Shown here piece by piece: positions 59,601 to 64,000 of a stretch of DNA of 64,000 bases. The DNA is taken from the NCBI GenBank assembly GCA_032622095.1, contig CP136061.1:54881762-54945761 (forward strand), in the 5' to 3' direction. A model generated the notes under the pieces. The model saw only the letters and a list, made by a program, of their open reading frames with translations. It searched no databases and had not been told where the DNA came from. The stretch's first letter is position 1. Each line of letters starts with the position of its first letter. Origin of the DNA: Siphonodentalium dalli (taxonomy: Eukaryota; Mollusca; Scaphopoda; Gadilida; Siphonodentaliidae). A program made the translations under genes and the position numbers.

Positions 59601-61174
59601 ACGGAAAAATGATACCTTACTTCATAGCATGTTATGTCCATAAAAGGTGATTATCGTGCAGTTTCCTTTAATTTTTTTGGTGGATTGGATTACAATGGAG
59701 ATAAATATTCTCTGTTTAATTAACATTTCTGATTGTAATTTATGGTATATCAGTCTGAACTTTTGAATGAAATTAGGATAATATTCTTGGTCTCACAATG
59801 AAATCTAATAGTAAATATTGTTTGTAAAATTAAAATGTCTAAACAATCTCAATCTATTTTTGGTATAAAATTAATAATAAATAAATATTAATAATTAATC
59901 CATTTATTACACGCATTCTACAGCAGTTAGTGTGGAGCATTTATTACCCTGGAACAGACATGGTGCCAGCATGGGTGCAACTTCGGATAGAGAATATTTG
60001 CTCTTATCTAAGTCTAGGTCTCCTAGGCAGATGAGGCTATGCAGAATGAGGTCCCCAGATAATGAATTTGGTAATGCTCAGACTTTCATTTTTGAGGCGT
60101 GCGATCGCTCTTGAGCACCATCGCGCGCTAAAATTGAAAACCAGCGAGCGATTGCGCACCTAGGCCAAATACAGAGAGCGAATCTGATAACGCTATTTTC
60201 AGTGTCTACCCAGACGAGATTGGTTAATAATGTGTCCCATTTTCCGTTTTATTACCGCGTTGCGAGAATGCCTGTATGATGTGTCGCGAGATCAAAGGTG
60301 CCGTGACCTAGTTACCAATTCAACAACTTTCACAGTGCGAATTCTCCGAAACCAACATTCATTGTCAGCATACATCAAAAGGTGTGTCCCTCCTGCCACG
60401 ATGATTGGCAGTTTAAGTTATTTGTGGTCACACGGTGTGATATGTCGAATGCACTATCTGTCTGAGACTGAATGATTCGAAGCTAAAAATACATTTCTAT
60501 GTATGGTTTATGACGTCACATAAATTCCTGGAAAATCAAAGCGAGACCACATGGCCGGGAGATGTTGATATTTATTCTGTCAGCATGGAATCGGAGTATT
60601 AAATTGATTCCTTATTAATAATTATGAATTAATTACAATTAATATAGGAGCATGTACAATATAAATCATAGTGTGTAACATTCACTTGTGCTTATGGATA
60701 GTGTATTAAACAGTGTTAAACCATCAAAGAGATTCACTGGACATCGATCGTGAGTAAACTAATTCAATTTACGCGGCATTTATGAATGTATTTCCGCTGT
60801 TTATTTTATCTTGATAGAAACTGCGTGCCTGGCCAAAACCCAGCGAGCGGGACTCTGCGTGCCTACATTTTCTAAAAATGAAAGTCTGAATGCTAGCCTG
60901 CTAAATTCACCCTCTGGGTCCCCATTCTGCAAATGACAGGCACCATATTATCCGGCCTGCATATCACAGATTTAAATATGAAATAAATACCATTATCTGC
61001 AGGTTTTCTGAGGTTCCCGTTCTTTATTTCTTTTGGCTGTGATGCCACCAGTCGCTCATTATCTGTTATCGTGCCATTCTCAGTGACATGCTCATTAACA
61101 TGCTCGGCAAAGAAATCTACATCTTTTACTGTAGCTGACTTTACATGGTCTCCATGGCCACTGCTAATGTTTAC
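43534..61174 (-). CDS. ARFGAP2: ArfGAP2/3-type Arf GTPase-activating protein, partial (8 exons, 5' end outside window)
   Basis: Eight GT-AG exons on the minus strand join in phase into about 426 residues: 60991-61174, 59115-59242, 57189-57331, 56486-56623, 55929-56105, 54779-54967, 49234-49348, 43534-43737. In order the protein shows an acidic linker with DVDFFAEH, a K-rich stretch ending IGSKKPASSAKK, then KGFGAQKVKTNFNEIE, a charged helical part, MRLAYKDMSMDRKK, ERLGMGAG, ISHSAVSDMKTIEQQTP, SGPPKYKDSPF, and two ISS motifs (AKSISSDQYFG, SQSISSADLFG) followed by a C-terminal amphipathic repeat (VRQGVTKVAGKLSNIASGVMTSLQ). This order matches ArfGAP2/ArfGAP3/Glo3, about 520 residues in vertebrates. 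Family knowledge: these proteins stimulate GTP hydrolysis on Arf1 and bind coatomer on Golgi COPI vesicles. The zinc-finger GAP domain (about 130 residues) must lie beyond position 64000. ArfGAP2 and ArfGAP3 cannot be told apart here; the vertebrate pair is probably represented by one invertebrate gene. Introns are full of MITEs. Confidence 0.93.
43766..43924. mobile_element. Family B hAT-like MITE, 159 bp
   Basis: Near-identical sister of the 43297 copy, 28 bp upstream of the exon h acceptor. It is inserted in dispersed repeat K: the uninterrupted site (AATTAGCCCCTAAATC in complement) is seen near 16985-17000. Flanks AATTAGCC and TATTAGCC agree at 7/8 if one extra base is allowed. Confidence 0.85.
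43926..44455 (-). repeat. Dispersed repeat K, copy 2 (inverted)
   Basis: TTAGCCCCTAAACCCAGCCT, GTAAGAGCTTAGCGCA, TATTATTATGTTAATTGGAA, TTATTAACCTTGTCCACTAA. Longer than copy 1 by about 200 bp. Confidence 0.75.
44515..44600 (+). repeat. (GA)n microsatellite, about 40 repeats
   Basis: Uninterrupted GA run from TGTAGAGAGA to AGAGTGG. In the ArfGAP2/3 intron g-h. Confidence 0.97.
44603..44748. mobile_element. Family D MITE right part abutting a GA microsatellite
   Basis: GTGCAGAAGAATTCATATTC through GTTGAACTTATTATCTGACA to GTATAGAAAGGGTTAA. The left part is replaced by the (GA)n tract. Confidence 0.7.
45125..45575. mobile_element. Family B hAT-like MITE, right end truncated
   Basis: CAAGCCTGAGTTTAATGTG start, long-form core, second module ending GCAAATGAGACAGGCATT; terminal GGCTTG is lost. 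Lies in the intron between exons g and h. Confidence 0.75.
45576..47424. other. Intron g-h, AT-rich part
   Basis: Contains no recognisable MITE or exon; phrases such as CTATACAGGTGAAGAATGTG and CATACAGATGAAGAACGTG recur at 46495 and 47620, suggesting an old diverged repeat. Confidence 0.45.
47425..47600 (+). repeat. Single degenerate GGGCCATAACCC unit
   Basis: AAAGGGCCATAACCCTGTT, GGATCAAACTCATTTTCGCA, GATCAGTTGAAAAATGTTTG. Confidence 0.55.
47828..48738 (+). repeat. Polymeric GGGCATAACTC-type repeat, about 170-bp units, five units
   Basis: Starts ACAAGAGCTACGCTGGGCGT. Units contain AAGGGGCATAACTCCGGTGA, GGCGGACGGAACCCAAATTC, CCCACATACCAAATTT and AAGTTATCATCCGGACAAC; one unit is shortened. 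Ends ACGGACGGACGACC and AATACGGCCTTTTTTTC, then a palindromic AAAAGGGCGTATAAAA. In the intron between exons g and h. Confidence 0.85.
48770..49020 (+). repeat. Second truncated polymeric repeat with ACGG/ACAG runs
   Basis: GACGGACGGACGGACGG, poly-A, GGGCCATAACTCC, TTGAGTTATCGCATTAC, GACAGACAGACGGACAG. Ends about 215 bp from exon g. Confidence 0.7.
49234..49348 (-). CDS. ARFGAP2: ArfGAP2/3 exon g (first ISS motif)
   Basis: Acceptor TTTGTAG, donor GAT|GTATGT. It completes an Arg codon from exon f and encodes SGRSRKTTDYTPGDDAQKKF, then ASAKSISSDQYFGGKDID. AKSISSDQYFG corresponds to AKAISSDMFFG in vertebrate ArfGAP2, the first ISS (Ile-Ser-Ser) motif. It is separated from exon f by a 5.4-kb intron and from exon h by 5.5 kb. 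Confidence 0.93.
49411..49648. mobile_element. Family C MITE, degraded, just upstream of exon g
   Basis: CCCTTTCATGACAGC start, both hairpins present, right end running into a G tract (GGAAGGGGGG). TTAA flanks are lost. Confidence 0.7.
49747..49882. mobile_element. Chimeric TTAA MITE: family D left end, family C right end
   Basis: The left begins TTAACCCTTTCTATACTAAA and continues as family D (TACTCATTGACAAGTA) for about 35 bp. It then switches to a family C hairpin arm (GTAGACTCGTATATATAAG) and ends ATCATGAAAGGG with TTAC. Confidence 0.75.
50254..50830. mobile_element. Family D MITE carrying a nested SINE
   Basis: TTAA left; CCCTTTCTATACTAATAC to TTTAGAATAGAAAGG(T) with TTAA at 50831-50834. 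In the intron between exons f and g. Confidence 0.82.
50499..50807 (-). mobile_element. tRNA-derived SINE, 309 bp, minus strand
   Basis: On the minus strand it starts GGGGGCCTCGGTGGCTCAAT, with a pol III A box TGGCTCAATCGG (50785-50796) and a B box GGTTCAAATCC (50726-50736). The A-B spacing is wider than in an ordinary tRNA, as in tRNAs with a long variable arm. A central body follows, then a 3' tail of CAAT/TCAA repeats. It is flanked by a 13-bp duplication GAATCCATTTAGA (50486-50498, 50808-50820), which lies inside the family D MITE. Confidence 0.88.
50835..54097. other. Intron f-g, unannotated part
   Basis: No exon fits the phase between exons f and g (they already join exactly). No transposon ends recognised. 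Several short open frames lack similarity. Confidence 0.45.
54098..54144. repeat. Perfect 20-bp hairpin in ArfGAP2/3 intron f-g
   Basis: AATGCAACAAACAGTCTATG and its exact complement separated by 7 nt (TAAATGC). Could be a short foldback or a recent palindromic duplication; too short for a typical miRNA precursor. Confidence 0.7.
54779..54967 (-). CDS. ARFGAP2: ArfGAP2/3 exon f
   Basis: Acceptor ATTTCAG-like (CAG|GTATAAA), donor AG|GTATTA. It begins YKDSPFSSKNDDYGRMG and continues with Trp-Asp/Ser repeats (SSWESKETSWDSAFGNKASS) to ISGPTKDRD. The open frame runs on to 55092 upstream, but that part is intron: only from 54967 does the phase fit exon e. Confidence 0.9.
55407..55845. mobile_element. 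Family B hAT-like MITE in ArfGAP2/3 intron e-f
   Basis: CAAGCCTGCAAATAGTGTG to TTTGCAGGCTTG; 8-bp flanks AACATTGC and AAAATTGC (7/8). It ends 84 bp downstream of the exon e donor. Confidence 0.87.
55929..56105 (-). CDS. ARFGAP2: ArfGAP2/3 exon e
   Basis: Acceptor TTTTACAG, donor AA|GTATGT. It encodes EISHSAVSDMKTIEQQTP, the Glo3-type motif region (SHS...EMQ.IEQETP in vertebrates), then a Ser/Asp/Arg-rich low-complexity stretch and ELDSMFSGPP. The split Lys codon joins exon f to give PPKYKDSPF, closely matching PPKYKDNPF of vertebrate ArfGAP2. Confidence 0.92.
56486..56623 (-). CDS. ARFGAP2: ArfGAP2/3 exon d
   Basis: Acceptor CTCTCAG|GG and donor AG|GTAAAT. It encodes AQMRLAYKDMSMDRKKQE, then KKAEQLERLGMGAGIGFGN, matching the MRLAYQELQIDRKKEEK and ERLGMG signature of the family. 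The polypyrimidine tract of the acceptor is a (CT)n microsatellite at 56626-56645. Confidence 0.92.
56626..56645 (-). promoter_or_regulatory. (CT)n microsatellite serving as polypyrimidine tract
   Basis: About ten CT dinucleotides on the minus strand end directly at the acceptor AG of exon d. Length variation would change the splice-site context. Confidence 0.6.
57189..57331 (-). CDS. ARFGAP2: ArfGAP2/3 exon c
   Basis: Acceptor ATTTATAG, donor GT|GTAAGT. Translation starts KGFGAQKVKTNFNEIENR, the signature of ArfGAP2/3 (GLGAQKV...FSEIE), and runs into a highly charged helix ending KEEEEKN. A 47-codon body plus two bases continues in exon d as Val. Confidence 0.92.
57560..58030 (+). repeat. 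Degenerate tandem repeat, about 160-bp unit
   Basis: TTGATGGCTCCCATCTAGAGGT and TTGATAGCTCCCATCTGTAGGT with similar flanks (CAAGATGGCTGCTGGCAAC / CAACATGGTTGTCAACAGC). In the intron between exons b and c. Confidence 0.6.
58031..59114. other. Intron b-c, unannotated part
   Basis: ACTAGCAGGGACC at 58300 resembles the start of the 9165 composite repeat, but similarity ends there. Nothing else supported. Confidence 0.4.
59115..59242 (-). CDS. ARFGAP2: ArfGAP2/3 exon b
   Basis: Acceptor TGCTTCAG, donor AAG|GTAAGT. The first two bases finish an Asp codon, giving DFDPDVGPSVEHALSMSP and ending in the basic stretch IGSKKPASSAKK, which corresponds to the IIGKKKPAAAKK region of vertebrate ArfGAP2. It ends in phase 0. 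The basic cluster belongs to the region implicated in coatomer binding in this family. Confidence 0.9.
59296..59435. repeat. 70-bp tandem duplication in ArfGAP2/3 intron a-b
   Basis: CCGATAGGCAGAAAGCAGCT...GCTGATTGGAGAA and TTGATTGGCAGAGAGCTGCT...GCTGACCGGAGAA. Confidence 0.65.
60001..60959. mobile_element. Family B MITE remnant split by an 810-bp insertion
   Basis: The distal module GCAGAATGAGGTCCCCAG...GGTAATGCT resumes after 60888 as AATGCTAGCCTGC...GCAAATGACAGGCACC. In the intron between exons a and b. Confidence 0.78.
60079..60888. mobile_element. Unclassified 810-bp element with a 6-bp target duplication
   Basis: Terminal inverted repeat CAGACTTTCATTTTT (15 bp perfect), then an imperfect GC-rich extension (GAGGCGTGCG / TAGGCACGC). 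Flanked by AATGCT at 60073-60078 and 60889-60894; excision restores the hAT-MITE sequence. No recognised transposase. The interior is rich in GCGAGCG/CGATCG motifs. A 6-bp duplication fits neither hAT (8) nor Harbinger (3). Confidence 0.8.
60991..61174 (-). CDS. ARFGAP2: ArfGAP2/3 exon a (first visible exon)
   Basis: Acceptor TTTACAG precedes the exon, donor G|GTATTT follows. It encodes 61 residues beginning VNISSGHGDHVKS and including VDFFAEHVNEHV, then one base of a split Asp codon. This is the linker just after the GAP zinc finger; the vertebrate proteins have a comparable DSDFF motif here. Nothing resembling the zinc finger was found between 61175 and 64000. Confidence 0.88.
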
Positions 61175-61554
61175 CTGTAAAACAAAATCAGATAAAACTT
61201 AAGTTTAAAAATTCCTCAAAAAATGCCCTGTCTGTTTGACAACCCTAAATATACAATTTCTATAGCTTCAGACATACAAATATATTTATGAGTCGAGGAA
61301 GTAACCTTTCAAAGCTATGCAATGTTAGATTATGATTTTTGAAACATCTTTATTTTATACACCTTTTTGTCAGACCAGAAAAAAACTCCACATGTGGACA
61401 TCTTCACGAGATTCGAGATGTCATGTATAACGGTGGCTGCAGTGACAAGAAACTAATATTCGGAATAAAACATCTAAAGGATAAGGAAAATCATCAATTG
61501 AAATCAATTATGATAGATGTGCGGTGTATGTATATATATATATATCCCTGAATC

Positions 61555-61967
61555 CAAGACTGCAAATAGTGTGTCTGTCATTTGCAGAATGAGGTCCCCA
61601 GAGAGTGAATTTAGTGATGCTATCCCACACAGCAGACTAGCATCACCAAATTCACCTATGGGGACCTCATTCTGCTTAGGCTTCATCTTCTGCAAAGTAT
61701 CTATAGTCTCAAATTAACATTGTTTTAGTTACTTTTTCCTTTCTGGGAAGTTTCTATATTTAATTTGCAGAAGATAAAAATCATAATCGAGGTGACAGAG
61801 GAAAATCAATCTGATCCAAGGTCTCCCATAGCAGTTGAGACCTAAGCAGAATGAGGTACCAAGAGGGTGAATTTGGTGATACTATCCCGCTGCATAGGAT
61901 AGCATCACTAAATTCACCCTCTGGGGACCACTTTCTGCAAATGAAAGACACACTATTTGCAGACTAG
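61555..61967. mobile_element. Family B hAT-like MITE near ArfGAP2/3 exon a
   Basis: Begins CAAGACTGCAAATAGTGTG and ends TATTTGCAGACTAG; two modules plus core. Target duplication not recognisable. Confidence 0.75.
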
Positions 61968-62893
61968 GATAGCTGTGCGTTTACATACATGTATACATAT
62001 ACCTGAATCAATAATCGTCTATGCATGAAAATAGAGAAGTGATAATACTTCACACCGATTATCAGGATACAGATGCAGATTACATGCAGTTGTTTGTTTT
62101 CAATTCTAGTTACACGTGACTGGGGAAATTCCCCAGTTCAAACTGTGAACATGTGCTGGGAGCAGGCAATGGGATAGTCCCTAATCGGAATCCGAAAGAC
62201 AACATTGTGTGAGTGTGCATCCGATTTTGTGAGATGTCATTGCTGTTGTATCTGGATGTTACATCTGATGATGGGTATCTTTAGAAAGTTTAAACATGAT
62301 TCAAAGCTAATTTTAATGAAAATTATTAAATTTTTTATTTTAATTTGAACTAAGTGCCGCATATAGAAAAGATGATCAAATTATATATACCAACGCTTTA
62401 GGGTATAATTTTACATACACCCCACGACTCAAAGCATCAACTTCATCATAGTGGTTTCAATGTTGCCACAACAACAAACCAGGCCAGAAATGAAAGATGC
62501 TATGTTAAACAATTACAGCTGCAGGTATCACAGCCAGTATATGTGACTGATATCAGCCATAATTACCTTTAAGGCATACTCTCAACACAGGGATTTTATG
62601 GAAATTCATAAATATTACCATCATACACCGCTAGTAGTGGATAAATATCTGCAACTTTAATCATCTTCAAAACGTTCTGATGCAATGGGCATACATGTGA
62701 AAAATGTATTCACATCATTCACATGCCCCACATATTTAACAACATAGATTACATGAACTTCAAATTTGCAAAGATGCTTGCCTAGTTTGTTATTTTCATC
62801 AAAATCTTGGTATATATGTACTACCGGTAACTGCATATATTATTACTAGTAATGAATTAAATCACAATGAAGTGAACGGATAAAGAAAGTCCA
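61968..62893. other. Upstream intron of ArfGAP2/3, no exon found
   Basis: Searched on the minus strand for the CxxCx16CxxC ArfGAP zinc finger; not present. Nothing else recognised. Confidence 0.5.
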
Positions 62894-62897
62894 TTAC

Positions 62898-63126
62898 CCT
62901 TTCATGACTGGAGCTTCCAGAAATTTTCACTCTCTAACTGGTATATATTATAGGAGACTCGCATATGTAAGAGAATGCATTGGCCTAACAATATTTACCT
63001 TGACCTTGTAAGCCAGTGCATTCTCTTATATATGTGAGGCTACATATGGGAGACTCGCTTATATAAGAGAATGCACTGGCACAGGATCTTTAATGATGCA
63101 CAAGCACAGCTCCTGTCATGAAAGAG
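62898..63126. mobile_element. Family C TTAA-type MITE
   Basis: TTAC left, TTAA right (63127-63130). CCTTTCATGACTGG to GTCATGAAAGAG; first hairpin partly deleted. Confidence 0.8.
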
Positions 63127-63173
63127 TTAACCCATTCACTCCTGAATAGATTAATTCAGATCTAAAAGTATAC

Positions 63174-63262
63174 AACTACCCTATTGATACCCGTTCATTC
63201 ATAAATACCCTATTGATACCCGTTCATTCATAAATACCCTATTGATACCCGTTCATTCATTT
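63174..63262 (+). repeat. 29-bp tandem repeat, 3 copies
   Basis: TACCCTATTGATACCCGTTC followed by ATTCATAAA, with starts 29 bp apart. Confidence 0.92.
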
Positions 63263-63313
63263 GTAACAATGTTAGGCCTCACATGATGCCTGCAACATAA
63301 ACTTTAGAAGATA

Positions 63314-63488
63314 CAGTAATGCCCCAAGTAATCGACTCTTTAACTACAGCAGAATTATGGGTAACTTTTCAGTATTTAGTCGTAAATATGGCTTGTTGCC
63401 ATTCATCAAGCCATATTTCCGACTAAATCCTGAAAAGTTACCCATAATTCTGCTGTAGTTAAAGAGTCGATTACTTTGGGCATTACTG
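63314..63488. mobile_element. Family A foldback MITE, short
   Basis: TA-flanked, 175 bp, with a deleted centre. Both arms share CTTTAACTACAG where the consensus is CCTTAACCACAG. Confidence 0.88.
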
Positions 63489-63891
63489 TACATACATGTA
63501 CAATACTCAATGCAGACCTGTTTCTTTAAAAAATGTTATTAATATACTAAACATTAAAATAAAAATAAATACACCAAAAAAAAAAAAAACAGTCCTACAG
63601 TAGAATTGACATGCAAATAAAAACACCACATGCAACAGAAAATCAACCATGCATGAAAATAATGGAAATACCAGAATGAATTAAGATTGTGTTAAATTGT
63701 ATAGTCTCCTGTTACAACAGAAATTCACCACCCCACACCTCCCCCACCAAAAAAGTCTAGCCATTTAAAGCACGGTTAATATTCCTAGATTATCATCAGC
63801 CATTTGTTCGATACTTTTAGCTCGGTCTTAATTTTTTTTTCATTTCTAATTTGGACCCAAAGATGTCAGAATTAATACTCGTAGAGATTAA

Positions 63892-64000
63892 TCCCTTCTA
63901 TACTAAATGGATTCTCCCATTCAGTTATAAAAGTGTACATTGGAATGGCCTATTATTCATTAAGGCGTTTTCAGGAAAAACAAGCAGTCGCAGATGGAGG
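63892..64000. mobile_element. Family D MITE, cut by window end
   Basis: TTAA at 63888-63891, then TCCCTTCTATACTAAATGG and the TTATAAAAGTGTACATTGG arm; continues beyond the window. Confidence 0.75.

Noticed and set aside
59465-59650. 61-codon frame on the plus strand in ArfGAP2/3 intron a-b (HHLAARSRVRFESTGKLF...)
   Set aside because: Looks somewhat protein-like, but no family is recognised, the strand is opposite to the gene and no second exon is visible.
208-63999. Telomere-like TTAACCC motifs
   Set aside because: They are TTAA target duplications plus CCCTTT transposon ends, not tandem telomere repeats.

Overview
This window is invertebrate nuclear DNA: AT-rich, mostly intron or intergenic sequence, packed with short non-autonomous transposons and tandem repeats. 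It carries one confidently recognisable host gene. Three things point to a lophotrochozoan, most likely a bivalve or other mollusc: the GT-AG exon structure, a tRNA-derived SINE, and polymeric repeats built on 'GGGGCATAACTC ... GTTATCATCCGG' that end in GACGGACGGAC runs. The species cannot be fixed from sequence alone.

Right part (about 43.5-61.2 kb, minus strand): eight consecutive exons encode about 426 residues of an ArfGAP2/ArfGAP3 (yeast Glo3-type) COPI-coat Arf GTPase-activating protein. They cover the linker after the zinc-finger GAP domain, the basic coatomer-binding and Glo3-type region, and the two C-terminal ISS motifs (ISSDQYFG and ISSADLFG). All splice phases join without a break. 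The 5' exons with the catalytic ArfGAP zinc finger lie beyond the right edge. The end of the coding sequence is ambiguous: either read-through of the last donor (stop 2 codons later) or a tiny exon at 33049-33060.

Left part (1 to about 43.5 kb): no convincing host exon was found. It holds nested DNA-transposon derivatives. (A) TA-flanked, mariner-like foldback MITEs of about 213 bp (CAGTAATGC...GCATTACTG). (B) hAT-like MITEs with 8-bp target duplications (CAAGCC...GGCTTG). Several TTAA-flanked families share CCCTT-type ends (piggyBac-like): C (CCCTTTCATGA, with two internal hairpins), D (CCCTTTCTATACTAAA), E (CCCTTTCAGTGCCAAG), F (CCCTTTACCCAACA) and G (CCCTTCGGAGAG). TTAA families H and I end in AGGTACTC or AGRGAC. 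There are also a PIF/Harbinger relic that keeps part of its transposase, a second TTA-flanked element, a SINE, and minisatellites with 161-, 38-, about 54-, 110-, 30- and 29-bp units.

The most informative structure is the nesting. Harbinger-like sits in mariner-like, SINE in piggyBac-like, hAT in piggyBac-like, piggyBac-like in piggyBac-like, and an unknown 810-bp element with a 6-bp duplication sits in hAT. Each case shows its target duplication. In addition, the two arms of single foldback copies share private substitutions, and half copies break at the palindrome centre. No new gene system (defence, biosynthetic, CRISPR) was found; the interest is in genome dynamics and its contact with ArfGAP2/3 splicing.
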